From positions 100,453 to 164,452 of the forward strand of contig CANMZP010000007.1 in NCBI GenBank assembly GCA_947502355.1: a stretch of 64,000 nucleotides of DNA, read 5' to 3'. The position numbers and the translations under genes are program-made. The notes below the pieces were generated by a model. The model had not been told where the DNA came from. It did no database searches and saw only the letters and a list, made by a program, of their open reading frames with translations. Source of the DNA: an uncultured Thalassotalea sp. Lineage in GTDB: Bacteria; Pseudomonadota; Gammaproteobacteria; Enterobacterales; Alteromonadaceae. Shown here one piece after another: positions 9,092 through 17,725 of the stretch; positions within the stretch are counted from its first letter, which is position 1, and every line of letters begins with the position of its first letter.

Positions 9092-9550
9092 TTACGATAA
9101 TCTTTGTTTAAGATACCTCTGATAATCAGGAATTTCGGCCTTATACTTATGCTCAAGAAGTGTAGAGTTCAAAAGGAAGTCCGCGGTTGCAGCATTGGTT
9201 GCAATCGGGATATTCCAGACAGCGGCTAACCTCAATAAGGCCTTAACATCAGGGTCATGTGGTACCGCATTTAGGGGGTCCCAAAAAAATATCAACATAT
9301 CAATATCTCCCTGACTGATCATCGCGCCCAGTTGTTGGTCCCCTCCCATAGGACCGCTTAACAGACTTTCAACACTCAAATCGGAATGATGAGCTATCAT
9401 ATGTCCTGTTGTTCCAGTAGCGAATAATTGATGTGCTTTAAGTTTATCCCTATACTTGCTAACCCAAGCCAACAAATCCTGCTTACGGTGATCGTGGGCT
9501 ACCAGCGCGATACTCTTCGCTTCGGCCATTTCTCTATGAGTTTTTTGCAT
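9092..9550 (-). CDS. mgsA: Methylglyoxal synthase
   Basis: Converts dihydroxyacetone phosphate to methylglyoxal and phosphate in the cytosol, a bypass used when phosphorylated sugar intermediates build up. Family motifs are present in order: [52 protein letters not shown] and NAATADFLL. The start at 9550 is chosen because it gives 152 residues, the usual family length, and has AAGGGATA just before ATG; the open frame extends 26 codons further up without support. It is divergent from a GH43 gene, and a 13-bp palindrome lies between them, so it may belong to the same regulon. Confidence 0.93.
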   Translation of the reverse strand: MQKTHREMAEAKSIALVAHDHRKQDLLAWVSKYRDKLKAHQLFATGTTGHMIAHHSDLSVESLLSGPMGGDQQLGAMISQGDIDMLIFFWDPLNAVPHDPDVKALLRLAAVWNIPIATNAATADFLLNSTLLEHKYKAEIPDYQRYLKQRLS

Positions 9551-9627
9551 TATCCCTTTTCCTGATATTAAACGTATTGATTTAGTTTTTTTTGCTTGTT
9601 CTTCTTGTAATAATAGTGCTGAACACA

Positions 9628-9640
9628 ATTGTATTACAAT
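9628..9640. promoter_or_regulatory. Candidate GntR operator, site 1 (ATTGTATTACAAT)
   Basis: A perfect 13-bp odd palindrome in the divergent mgsA/GH43 region. It matches four related sites at 15898, 17691, 21414 and 27916. The assignment to the FadR-type regulator at 16124 is inferred from co-location. Confidence 0.55.
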
Positions 9641-9692
9641 ACCACTTATTGTTAAAATGATTTATCAAAGATATCTACTTTTAGGGAATTGT

Positions 9693-10709
9693 ATGAAACT
9701 GAATCGATTTATACTTGCTTTGTTGGCATTACTCAGCACTATCGCAGTGGCAGAAGAATCAAAAAATACTAATCAACACTTTGATAACCCCATAGTTATA
9801 CAACGCGCGGATCCTTTTTTACACCGCCACAACGAAACTGGTTGCTATACCTTCATTGGAACTTCTCCCAAGTTTGACAATATAAAACTCAGACAAGCTT
9901 GTGACCTCAATGATTTAAAAATCGCTGAGGAAAAGTTAATTTGGCAAAAAAATGATAGTGGCCCACTCAGTTTAAATATTTGGGCACCAGAATTACATCG
10001 CATTGACGATGCTTGGTATATCTATTTTGCAGCTGGTGAAAAAGAGAGACCATTTTATATTCGTATGTTCGTTCTTAAAAATGAAAACCCAGATCCAATG
10101 CAGGGAGAATGGCAAAATCTTGGACAAATAAAAACGCCATGGGACAGCTTTTCCTTAGACGCTACGACTTTTGCACATAAAGGTAAGCGTTACCTTATCT
10201 GGGCCCAACAAGACAAGGACAGGAGCTACAACTCAGCACTTTGGATGGCAGAAATGGATAGTCCAAACAGCATCAAGGGTGAGGTTATTCAATTGACTAA
10301 ACCAGAGCTCGATTGGGAGAAACAAGGCTATAAAGTGAATGAGGGAGCGGCAGTATTAATTCGTAATAACAAAGTATTTATTACCTATTCTGCCAGCGCC
10401 ACTGATCACCGGTATGCAATGGGCTTACTATGGGCAAAAAAGGACGCTAATTTAATGGATGCCACCAGTTGGCATAAACTAGAACAACCAGTATTCACAT
10501 CCAATTCAAAGTTGAATCGATTTGGTCCGGGCCACAACAGTTTTGTTAAAGCTGCTGATGGGAAAACGGATTTGATGGTCTACCACTCTCGTGATTATCG
10601 AGAATTAAGAGGCACTCCTCTCACAGACCCTAATCGCCATGCAAGAGTTCGAGTTGTAGATTGGGATAAGGATGGTTTCCCAATTTTTGGCGAAAATAAA
10701 AAAGATTAA
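9693..10709 (+). CDS. Secreted GH43 exo-arabinosidase-like enzyme
   Basis: The ATG at 9693 is preferred over 9657 because it begins a clean signal peptide (MKLNRFILALLALLSTIAVA) with AGGGAA upstream. The mature part is one GH43 domain with RADPFL, LNIWAPELH, SLDATTF and VNEGAAVL motifs and the YSASATDHRYAMGLLW block, so it is the exported counterpart of the cytoplasmic enzyme at 459-1406. Both probably release terminal arabinose, one outside and one inside the inner membrane. It has its own operator-like palindrome upstream and a strong terminator downstream. Confidence 0.87.
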   Translation: MKLNRFILALLALLSTIAVAEESKNTNQHFDNPIVIQRADPFLHRHNETGCYTFIGTSPKFDNIKLRQACDLNDLKIAEEKLIWQKNDSGPLSLNIWAPELHRIDDAWYIYFAAGEKERPFYIRMFVLKNENPDPMQGEWQNLGQIKTPWDSFSLDATTFAHKGKRYLIWAQQDKDRSYNSALWMAEMDSPNSIKGEVIQLTKPELDWEKQGYKVNEGAAVLIRNNKVFITYSASATDHRYAMGLLWAKKDANLMDATSWHKLEQPVFTSNSKLNRFGPGHNSFVKAADGKTDLMVYHSRDYRELRGTPLTDPNRHARVRVVDWDKDGFPIFGENKKD

Positions 10710-10715
10710 TCTAGA

Positions 10716-10740
10716 AGCGTTTATTCACAGAATAAGCGCT
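10716..10740 (+). terminator. Rho-independent terminator after GH43 gene
   Basis: An 11-bp stem (AGCGTTTATTC / GAATAAGCGCT, one G-U) with a 3-nt loop, followed by TTTTTATTT. It ends the arabinan block before the convergent CBASS operon. Confidence 0.8.
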
Positions 10741-10963
10741 TTTTATTTAAGCAATGTTCAAATCCAACAGTGAAAGCTGGTAAGGAATCGCCATTATTTG
10801 CATTCGAACCAGAAAAAAATATAGATGTCTGTATAAATAAATGAACCTAAAACTCTAGCTTTTAGCCCAATTATGAAAATTAACTTTAAAATTCAGCAAT
10901 CAATAGAATGAATTATCTAAAAGTACTTGATCTAACTTTATGTTAACTGACGTCAAGTAAGAC

Positions 10964-11608
10964 TCACATTATTCTCGTTTTAAATTTTTGATACCAGTTC
11001 CTAGGCAATGATTTCCTGAGCTTATTTAATCTATGATGTGCAACGCACTTACCTAACCTCAAACCACAATTGCATGGGCATGGTTTCTTATTAGCTATGC
11101 GTTTCTTTAGGGACAACACATCAGCGCACGCAACAAGTTCCGATTGGTTGATTAACCCAATCACAGAAGCAAAATCTTCTAACTCGCCTTCGGTGCCATG
11201 CTTTAATTCACCGAATACAAAGTTAATTCCTAGGTCTTTCTTCAATGCCACGGCGTATATGTATGGAATAAAAAAAGCATTAAAAAAAACTAAAAAATCT
11301 GAGTTATCACGTAAAAATGTATCAACTCTAAATGGTGAGCCTAAGCATAACGAACCATTCGGATTTATGTGGTAGTCATCGGCCCTAGGAATAAACCCAC
11401 CAATTTCCTCGAATACAGGCGGATCATTCGGATAGCCTGGTGGAATGATGATTTGTAATTCAATTAATTGTTGAACAACTGGATAGTTTTCATAACTATG
11501 ATGCAGCTGCACTTTTCCTTTTAGCCGAGTTTCTCCATCACGGGTTACAGGTTCGTAACCCATCAATGGGTTTTCTTTAAAAAAACGATCTAGTCCATTA
11601 ATTTTCAA
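10964..11608 (-). CDS. CBASS stand-alone E2-like conjugating protein with SEC-C-like tail
   Basis: A ubiquitin-conjugating (E2/UBC) fold is suggested by PPGYPNDPPVFEEIGG followed by YHINPNGSLCLGSP, the bacterial form of the E2 H-x-N...C active site. With the start used here the catalytic Cys is residue 88. The C-terminus has a Cys-rich KPCPCNCGLRLGKC stretch like a SEC-C zinc motif. No E1 domain and no JAB gene is nearby, so this fits short type II CBASS, where an E2-like protein alone modifies the CD-NTase. Start choice: TTG at 11608 has GAGG five bases upstream and lies just after the CD-NTase stop. The frame is open to a TTG at 11701, which would overlap the CD-NTase by 86 nt. Confidence 0.72.
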   Translation of the reverse strand: MKINGLDRFFKENPLMGYEPVTRDGETRLKGKVQLHHSYENYPVVQQLIELQIIIPPGYPNDPPVFEEIGGFIPRADDYHINPNGSLCLGSPFRVDTFLRDNSDFLVFFNAFFIPYIYAVALKKDLGINFVFGELKHGTEGELEDFASVIGLINQSELVACADVLSLKKRIANKKPCPCNCGLRLGKCVAHHRLNKLRKSLPRNWYQKFKTRIM

Positions 11609-11615
11609 AACTGCC

Positions 11616-12800
11616 TCAAGACTTAAGCCACGGTTTAGATACTGGCTCACCAACAAGTTTAGGTTTTGCAATTGTATTTGCACTCGACGCTGAGATACCA
11701 AGAGCTGAAGCTAATCGCTTTTGCTCAATGGAAAGAGAAAGGTTTTTAGTTACAGATTCAGCAATCATCGCAATATTGTCAGAACTATATAGATACTCAA
11801 AATCTCTAACTACCTGTTCCACCCAAAGATGAAAGTTCTTTTTAAGCTCTAAATGTTTGTAGTCAGGCATAGACCAGCGATCAGCAAAGTTTTCTTCAGG
11901 ATTGACAGGGTTAGGGACCACGTCAGAGCCTGAGTCTGCAAACTCCTTTAAGCCAGAGAGGATTGAAGAAAATGCCGATTCTAATGATGCTGAACCATTG
12001 TAATTGCTGGCAGACAACGTCGTTATAATCACTGAGATTGGTTTACTATCAGGGTTATTTTCAAACATTGTGTCACGATGTCTTTTCAGGATTTGAACAG
12101 CACGTTGCAATGGCGTCTTTGTGTTGTAGATAGGCACATCGTCTACCTGCAATGCTTCACGCATCGCTTTTACATGGATATCTTCTACCATGCGGCTTTC
12201 AAACCATTGAGCGTATCCTTCTGGATTACTAATCATCCAGTTAGCAGCTGTAATTTCGAAATTTTGATGCCTATCATCAGTAATACCAACTGCATTATCA
12301 GCTACATCTTTCGACAGTGATTCACTTAAACCATTACTTATCATTGCCCGCTCAAGGCTTTTCATCTGAACTTCACTTTCAGGTATGCAAGGAACTATAT
12401 CCATATGGAACTTCATGGCATCTTGATATTCCAAACGCCAACATCTGTGTTTAGATTCTAATTCCTCTGAAATACCTTTAGACTTTCGGTATTCTTCCAA
12501 TTCGCTTCCAACAATTTCTTTTAAATCCTTTTGAGAGTGACTTGATGGGGTAATACCCGAACGCAAGCTACAAGCAAGATCTAAATCATATTCCTCTTCT
12601 CCGGTAAGTGGCTTTATAGCAATACCCAATCGAAATGAACCCTGAGGAAATATATGCGGGTCATTACCTTTAACGGAAGAATCATCACGACCAAACCATT
12701 CACCAAGGCTCTTATAGCGAGCTATGGCTTGCTGATATGCACTATCGGGCAAGTCTAAATTGTCTGCCAGTTCTTTTAATAATTTTTCGTTGTTACGCAT
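11616..12800 (-). CDS. CBASS CD-NTase (cGAS/DncV-like nucleotidyltransferase)
   Basis: Makes cyclic oligonucleotide second messengers on phage infection. The nucleotidyltransferase core is clear: Gly54-Ser55 in PQGSFRLG, Asp72 and Asp74 in EEYDLDL, and Asp134 in KFHMDIVPC. The block KTPLQRAVQILKRHRD is typical of the helical half of many CD-NTases. Start is taken at ATG 12800, which has GGAG six bases upstream; the ATG at 12812 touches the previous stop. The protein ends in KPWLKS: the last residue is Ser, not the Gly or Ala often seen at conjugated tails. It lies between the TM-SAVED effector and the E2-like gene. The nucleotide product cannot be read from sequence. Confidence 0.88.
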   Translation of the reverse strand: MRNNEKLLKELADNLDLPDSAYQQAIARYKSLGEWFGRDDSSVKGNDPHIFPQGSFRLGIAIKPLTGEEEYDLDLACSLRSGITPSSHSQKDLKEIVGSELEEYRKSKGISEELESKHRCWRLEYQDAMKFHMDIVPCIPESEVQMKSLERAMISNGLSESLSKDVADNAVGITDDRHQNFEITAANWMISNPEGYAQWFESRMVEDIHVKAMREALQVDDVPIYNTKTPLQRAVQILKRHRDTMFENNPDSKPISVIITTLSASNYNGSASLESAFSSILSGLKEFADSGSDVVPNPVNPEENFADRWSMPDYKHLELKKNFHLWVEQVVRDFEYLYSSDNIAMIAESVTKNLSLSIEQKRLASALGISASSANTIAKPKLVGEPVSKPWLKS

Positions 12801-12812
12801 AATTAACTCCAT

Positions 12813-13940
12813 CTAATTGTTTGTCAGCAAGGAATATTTAACCTCGTCACTATTAGGACTTAGGCTAAAAAACCAGGGATAATTGTTTTTCTCAAAGTGA
12901 TAAACATTAATAACACTTGGAATATGATTTTGATTTAAGTCTGCAGCAAATCTCATAATAAAAGAGTTTTGACCTGTTATTGTTATATGCAGCTCTGCAA
13001 CATTTGAATATTGTTTTAGCAACTGGTTATTCATTAACTCTCGAATTTCACTAATTACTTTTACCTGTTCTTTTTCCGAAAATAAGTTACCAATGTATTG
13101 CTTAGGTAATTTAATCTGGCAAACCGCATCTAAATTAACTTTTTCAAGAAAGACTTCCGCCACAGAAGGGATCGATAGCTCAATTGATAAACCCAGCTTC
13201 CTTACATCCTTATCGCTACTAATGTTACCGGATAAATATGTTTTAACTTGGCCAGATATACTTTGTCCCCGAGTTCTTTTATCACGGCAATCTATCCAAC
13301 GACTCTTTTCTTCCTTTTTGGAATCACGATCCCAACAGTAGTAATTTACTAATCGTCTGTTTGCGACCAAAAACCCTAGAGTGAAGCAATGGGGGACATG
13401 CGCAATTGCCCCCAGAGCTAAAGGATGCTCACTATCATGTTGGTTTAGTTCATTTAACTCGTTTTGAGCAAAAGTCGTTAAAGCGTTAGTTGACCTGTCA
13501 AGCCAATCATTGAGTGACTCACCGTTTTGCTGTTGAAGATACAATGACTTTCGTGTTCCAGAACTTTCAATAGTTTGGCTGAACACCTTAGATAATTGGG
13601 GGGCGTGACCTTTAGGTAAGCTCCTGAGATCAATACTTTTTGCTCTCTTTGCCTGTGATGCTTCACCCAAAAAGTGTTGATAGATCTCTAACAATATTCC
13701 AGATACCAGTGCCAATTCTCCAATAATCAGAAACATATTGATTAAGATGGGGGAAACCATTGAACTATCAGTGTCAGCAGTAAAAACAATTCCATTAAAT
13801 GTCATTGAAAACACCAGGGAACCAAAACCTAAAGCTAAACTAGCAATGGCAAAGCCAACCTGCATTAATTTACGAGCGGCAGAAAGCCTTATTTGGGCGA
13901 TAACATAGAGAAAATCTAAAATGATATCAATCACTAACAC
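12813..13940 (-). CDS. CBASS effector: two-TM protein with SAVED-like sensor domain
   Basis: First gene of the three-gene operon. Two hydrophobic segments (about 27-50 and 62-88) are followed by a linker and a C-terminal region (about 165-375) that looks like a SAVED cyclic-nucleotide-binding domain, ending in a FIMRFAADLN...SVINVYHF...YPWFFSL pattern. TM-SAVED effectors (Cap14-like) are thought to damage the inner membrane after ligand binding. The GTG at 13940 is the open-frame start; a second GTG at 13934 has better spacing from AAGGG. The gene stop abuts the CD-NTase leader. The SAVED call is by pattern and would need a profile search. Confidence 0.7.
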   Translation of the reverse strand: MLVIDIILDFLYVIAQIRLSAARKLMQVGFAIASLALGFGSLVFSMTFNGIVFTADTDSSMVSPILINMFLIIGELALVSGILLEIYQHFLGEASQAKRAKSIDLRSLPKGHAPQLSKVFSQTIESSGTRKSLYLQQQNGESLNDWLDRSTNALTTFAQNELNELNQHDSEHPLALGAIAHVPHCFTLGFLVANRRLVNYYCWDRDSKKEEKSRWIDCRDKRTRGQSISGQVKTYLSGNISSDKDVRKLGLSIELSIPSVAEVFLEKVNLDAVCQIKLPKQYIGNLFSEKEQVKVISEIRELMNNQLLKQYSNVAELHITITGQNSFIMRFAADLNQNHIPSVINVYHFEKNNYPWFFSLSPNSDEVKYSLLTNN

Positions 13941-14181
13941 TACCCTTAAAATGAAAAACCATACTTATTGAAATGACATATGGGTACATTTTAGTTTTTC
14001 AATAGAGGGACAAAAATTATTCTGCTTAATATCCGTTTTTTAGTGTTTAATTAATGCAAAATAACATATGCGGCTGTGTTAATTGCTCATAGCTTTGAGC
14101 TTGTTTTTCAAAATTAAGCAACATTTTTTCCCTTTTGCCCATTGGTGTATTACTTCATTCAAAAAGAATAAAGCAAAAAAA

Positions 14182-14206
14182 AGAGTGACCGTCCTTGGTT
14201 CACTCT
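14182..14206 (-). terminator. Terminator of the SSS symporter gene
   Basis: On the minus strand a 7-bp AGAGTGA/TCACTCT stem is followed by an eight-base T run. It separates the symporter gene from the CBASS operon downstream on the same strand. Confidence 0.75.
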
Positions 14207-14235
14207 CTCTTACACTCTCAACTGGAAATTGTTGC

Positions 14236-15867
14236 TTAGAAGAAACGCCAGTAAATAAATACGGTAATACCGATAATGGCGGCAGTATGGATGAAATCCC
14301 ACTTATCGATACCAGCTTTAACCTCTTCAATTTGGGCTTTTGACATGGTACTGAATGTTAAACCTTTCAATTGTTCTTCATCTTTTTGTGGGGTAACCAA
14401 ACTAATCAACACAATTAATGCGGTGATAACAATAAATAGGAAAATACAGATATATAACCAGTTCACGTTTGCATACCAACCAATCACGGGCATACCTTGT
14501 AAACTCTCGGCAAAGAAACTTAACACCAGACGCAGCATACCTAACAGGAAGCCAATCACTAAGCCCCAAAAAGCTGCGGCTTCGGTAACACGCTTGCTAC
14601 AGATACCCAATAAGAATACCGCTGCGATACCAGGGGCAATTAACGCTTGTACTTGCTGTAAATATTCAAATAAGTTTGCTGATAGTGCTAACATTAATGG
14701 GATCCACAACATACCTAATATAACAATGGCAATTGTAGCCATACGCCCTACATGCAATAAGTGTTTTTCTGTTGCTTTTGGTTTGAACTTCTTATAGAAG
14801 TCGATGGTAAATAACGTCGCGGACGAATTAAACAAGGATGCCAGAGATGACATTAGAGCAGCCAGTAAGCCGCCGATCACAATCCCTTTAACCCCGGCCG
14901 GTAATAACTCAGATACTAAGGTAGCAAATGCCGCATCAGATGAATCATAGCTGATCAAGCCTTTTGATTTTAAAGCAAATGCAATCATCCCTGGTACCAA
15001 GAAGATAAACACAGGCAGCAGTTTCAAGTAACCAGCAAACATGGTACCTCGGCGTGCTTCTTTAATACCTTTTGCAGATAATACACGTTGTACAATGTAT
15101 TGATCGGTACACCAGTACCAGAAACCGATAATGAATGAACCAAAAATAACCCCAGGCCATGGGAAATTAGGGTCGTCCCAAGGACGAATCAGATGCATAT
15201 TAGCAGCATTAATGCGCTCAAATTCAGCCCAGCCACCTACTTTATCAAGGCCAATCCACAAAATAATGATGGAGCCAATTAATAACACTGGTGTTTGCAG
15301 AACAGAGGTCCACATAATGGCTTTCATCCCACCAAGCACCGTATAAATACCAGTAACAACCACCATACCTATGGCAGCTACCCAGAAGAAGTCTATTCCC
15401 CAAATGGTATCAATACCTAACAATGTCTGTAATACTAAGGCACCTGCATAAACGGTAACAGCTACTTTGGTTAATACATAACTGATGATAGAAATGGCCG
15501 CTAGAAAGGTTCTTGAGCGCTCTGAAAAGCGACGTTCCAGAAACTCAGGCATGGTGTAGACTTTTGAGCTCCAGTAAAATGGCACAAAAAACCAGCCAAG
15601 CAGTAAGATAATGTACGACTGTAACTCCCAGTGTGCCATAGCCATACCAGAAGAGGCTCCAGCCCCAGAAAGGCCTACCAAGTGTTCCGAGCCTATGTTT
15701 GAAGCAAAAATAGACGCACCGATAGCCAGCCAGGTTGCGTTTCTTCCCGCCAAGAAATAATCGGCTGTATCTTCTTCTTTTTCCCGCATGGACATGGCGA
15801 CCACCCCCATGAGCAGAATAAAGAAGCCGGCTAACACCGCCCAATCTAATGAACTTAATTCAATCAT
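14236..15867 (-). CDS. SSS-family sodium/sugar symporter (SGLT-like)
   Basis: A 543-residue protein with about 14 hydrophobic segments. The early block DTADYFLAGRNATWLAIGASIFASNIGSEHLVG and the GFWYWCTDQYIVQRVLSAK block are hallmarks of SGLT-type sodium/solute symporters. In this setting it probably imports free L-arabinose, or galactose. It is divergent from the GntR regulator gene, and a perfect 13-bp palindrome lies about 30 bp upstream of its start, an ideal place for repression. Substrate is inferred. Confidence 0.9.
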   Translation of the reverse strand: MIELSSLDWAVLAGFFILLMGVVAMSMREKEEDTADYFLAGRNATWLAIGASIFASNIGSEHLVGLSGAGASSGMAMAHWELQSYIILLLGWFFVPFYWSSKVYTMPEFLERRFSERSRTFLAAISIISYVLTKVAVTVYAGALVLQTLLGIDTIWGIDFFWVAAIGMVVVTGIYTVLGGMKAIMWTSVLQTPVLLIGSIIILWIGLDKVGGWAEFERINAANMHLIRPWDDPNFPWPGVIFGSFIIGFWYWCTDQYIVQRVLSAKGIKEARRGTMFAGYLKLLPVFIFLVPGMIAFALKSKGLISYDSSDAAFATLVSELLPAGVKGIVIGGLLAALMSSLASLFNSSATLFTIDFYKKFKPKATEKHLLHVGRMATIAIVILGMLWIPLMLALSANLFEYLQQVQALIAPGIAAVFLLGICSKRVTEAAAFWGLVIGFLLGMLRLVLSFFAESLQGMPVIGWYANVNWLYICIFLFIVITALIVLISLVTPQKDEEQLKGLTFSTMSKAQIEEVKAGIDKWDFIHTAAIIGITVFIYWRFF

Positions 15868-15897
15868 TATTATAATCCTCTGTTGTTATAGAGCCAT

Positions 15898-15910
15898 ATT
15901 ATAATATAAT
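15898..15910. promoter_or_regulatory. Candidate GntR operator, site 2 (ATTATAATATAAT)
   Basis: A perfect 13-bp palindrome around a central A/T, located between the symporter and the regulator gene. It is one of five related sites in the locus and the one closest to the regulator. Confidence 0.55.
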
Positions 15911-16123
15911 AACAATATTGGAAAGTTCTATTTTTAAAGATTTTGTATCATTTAATTACAATTAAAAATTGCATTGCTCACTGTGTTGCTGCTTACTGTC
16001 CCCCCCCTAAGCTCTGTGATACTAATAGATAGGCATCCCTAGGGCTTTTCAGCAATGTGCGCTTTGATTAATAAATTATTATGTTATTATCACCTCATAA
16101 GATGAATTTTATGGAATAAAACA

Positions 16124-16837
16124 ATGGCAGTTAGCAAGAATAATCTATCCGAACAGGTAACTGACGACTTAGGTAAAGCAATCATTTCCGGGAAATATCA
16201 AACGGGCAGTAACTTACCGACAGAAGCGCAACTTTGTGAACAATATTCAGTAAGCCGAACCGCTGTTCGTGAAGCCGTAAAGATGTTAAATGCCAAAGGC
16301 TTAATTTCATCAAAACCACGACAAGGCATTCGTGTTGAACCTTCTGAAAACTGGAATTTATACGATACAAATGTTCTTGACTGGTTATTACATAGCAGCC
16401 CCTCTTTATATGTATTGAAAGAATTCCTGCAAGTACGCATGGCCATTGAACCCCAGGCTGCCGCCTTGGCAGCAAGGAATGGCAATCCAGAATTAATTAA
16501 TGAAATTAAACTTGCATTGGAAGAAATGGATAAAGCAGCTCGCATTGATGATGCCTCAATGTTTGAGTCTGACTTGGCTTTTCATACCTCGATACTGCAA
16601 GCCAGCGGAAACCGTTTTTTTGCTCAATTAAAAGAGTTTATAAGTACGGCCCTGTCGGTAAGTATTCAACATACAACCCCTGCTAAGGGTAACCGCCTTT
16701 CTATTGTTGATGAACATAGCAAGGTGTATACAGCCATCGCCAATGGTGAAGCTGAGCGAGCGAAAAACATGATGATCTACATGATTGATGAAGCCATGCT
16801 ATTTATCGATCAAGAAATCGCCAAGAAAACCGCTTAA
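16124..16837 (+). CDS. GntR-family (FadR/FCD) transcriptional regulator
   Basis: N-terminal winged helix (about 1-75) with the GntR signature ISGKYQTGSNLPTEAQLCEQYSVSRTAVREAVKML, then an FCD ligand-binding domain (about 85-225) with the metal-site His-containing segments DLAFHTSIL and VDEHSKVY. FCD regulators usually sense sugar acids or other organic acids and repress catabolic genes until ligand binds. It leads the dehydrogenase/permease/lactonase cluster, so a sugar acid from that route is the likely inducer. The five 13-bp palindromes are its probable targets. Confidence 0.9.
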   Translation: MAVSKNNLSEQVTDDLGKAIISGKYQTGSNLPTEAQLCEQYSVSRTAVREAVKMLNAKGLISSKPRQGIRVEPSENWNLYDTNVLDWLLHSSPSLYVLKEFLQVRMAIEPQAAALAARNGNPELINEIKLALEEMDKAARIDDASMFESDLAFHTSILQASGNRFFAQLKEFISTALSVSIQHTTPAKGNRLSIVDEHSKVYTAIANGEAERAKNMMIYMIDEAMLFIDQEIAKKTA

Positions 16838-16853
16838 TTAGTAAGAGGAATTG

Positions 16854-17627
16854 ATGAATACTTTAACTGACAACCAAGCCAGTTATCCTTCTTTACATGG
16901 TAAAGTAGCGGTTATTACTGGCGGAGCCACTGGTATTGGGGCAGAGATAGTAAAACACTTATGCCTGCAGAAAGTTATCGTTACTTTTATTGATATTGAT
17001 ATCGAGCATGGCAAAAAATTAGAGCGCACTCTAAGCAGTCATGGATATAAAGTCACATTCGTTAGCTGTGACGTAACTCAGGTAGACCGCTTACAAGAGA
17101 TAATTTATGAGACAGCGCTGAAATTTGGAAGGTTGGACATATTAATCAATAATGCAGCTAACGATGAGCGACACAGCATGAACGATGTCACGGAACAATA
17201 TTGGTGCAAATCGATTGAAGTTAATTTGAAACCTTATTTTTTCGCTTCTCAAGCTGCTTATCCATACCTTAAAGAACAAGGTGGCTCCATCATTAACCTG
17301 GGCTCTGCAAGTTGGCGTAAAAAACAATGTGGGATGCCTCTTTATACCACCGCTAAAGCGGCTATTGAGGGGCTTTCCAGGAGTTTGGCATCTGACTATG
17401 GAAATGACCGGATCCGAGTAAACACCCTCATCCCTGGCTGGGTAAATACCGACAAACAACTCTCAAAATGGTTAAGCCCCGAAGTCGCACAAAAGACTCT
17501 ACAGTCGCAATGCATCCATCAACCAATCGAGTCTTCGGACATCGCAAAAGCAGCATTATTCTTAGCGTCAGATGACAGTAGAATGATGACGGCTCAAACG
17601 CTCATAATAGATGCGGGCTGGACTTAA
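16854..17627 (+). CDS. SDR-family sugar 1-dehydrogenase (L-arabinose/galactose dehydrogenase-like)
   Basis: Rossmann-fold short-chain dehydrogenase of 257 residues with TGGATGIG (22-29) for NAD(P), NNAAN, a catalytic Ser in NLGSASW, and Tyr164/Lys168 in YTTAK. The C-terminus LFLASDDSRMMTAQTLIIDAGWT is standard for the family. Together with the lactonase at 18470 it suggests oxidation of an aldose to its lactone and acid. The start is ATG 16854, with GAGG five bases upstream; the TTG at 16851 is less likely. It follows the regulator gene by 16 nt. Exact sugar is inferred from context. Confidence 0.82.
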   Translation: MNTLTDNQASYPSLHGKVAVITGGATGIGAEIVKHLCLQKVIVTFIDIDIEHGKKLERTLSSHGYKVTFVSCDVTQVDRLQEIIYETALKFGRLDILINNAANDERHSMNDVTEQYWCKSIEVNLKPYFFASQAAYPYLKEQGGSIINLGSASWRKKQCGMPLYTTAKAAIEGLSRSLASDYGNDRIRVNTLIPGWVNTDKQLSKWLSPEVAQKTLQSQCIHQPIESSDIAKAALFLASDDSRMMTAQTLIIDAGWT

Positions 17628-17640
17628 AAAAGCATAACAA

Positions 17641-17680
17641 TAGCACAAAGGTGCAGAATTTAGATTGACTCTTTGTGCTA
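17641..17680 (+). terminator. Inverted repeat after the dehydrogenase gene
   Basis: TAGCACAAAG and CTTTGTGCTA form a perfect 10-bp stem with a 20-nt loop. No strong T-run follows, so it could be a weak terminator or an operator-like repeat. Confidence 0.4.
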
Positions 17681-17690
17681 ACTCAATTAA

Positions 17691-17703
17691 ATTGTATTAT
17701 AAT
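17691..17703. promoter_or_regulatory. Candidate GntR operator, site 3 (ATTGTATTATAAT)
   Basis: Matches the 13-bp palindrome with one arm mismatch. It is 23 bp upstream of the permease start codon. Confidence 0.52.
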
Positions 17704-17725
17704 ATTTATAATTTGAGACTGTATC

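Noticed and set aside
10964..11701. Long type II CBASS with E1-E2 fusion and JAB protease
   Set aside because: The E2-like protein has no ThiF/E1 domain and no JAB-type gene lies on either side.
16060..16100. Sixth copy of the 13-bp palindrome before the GntR gene
   Set aside because: The region has direct TTATTAT repeats but no inverted arms that match the consensus.
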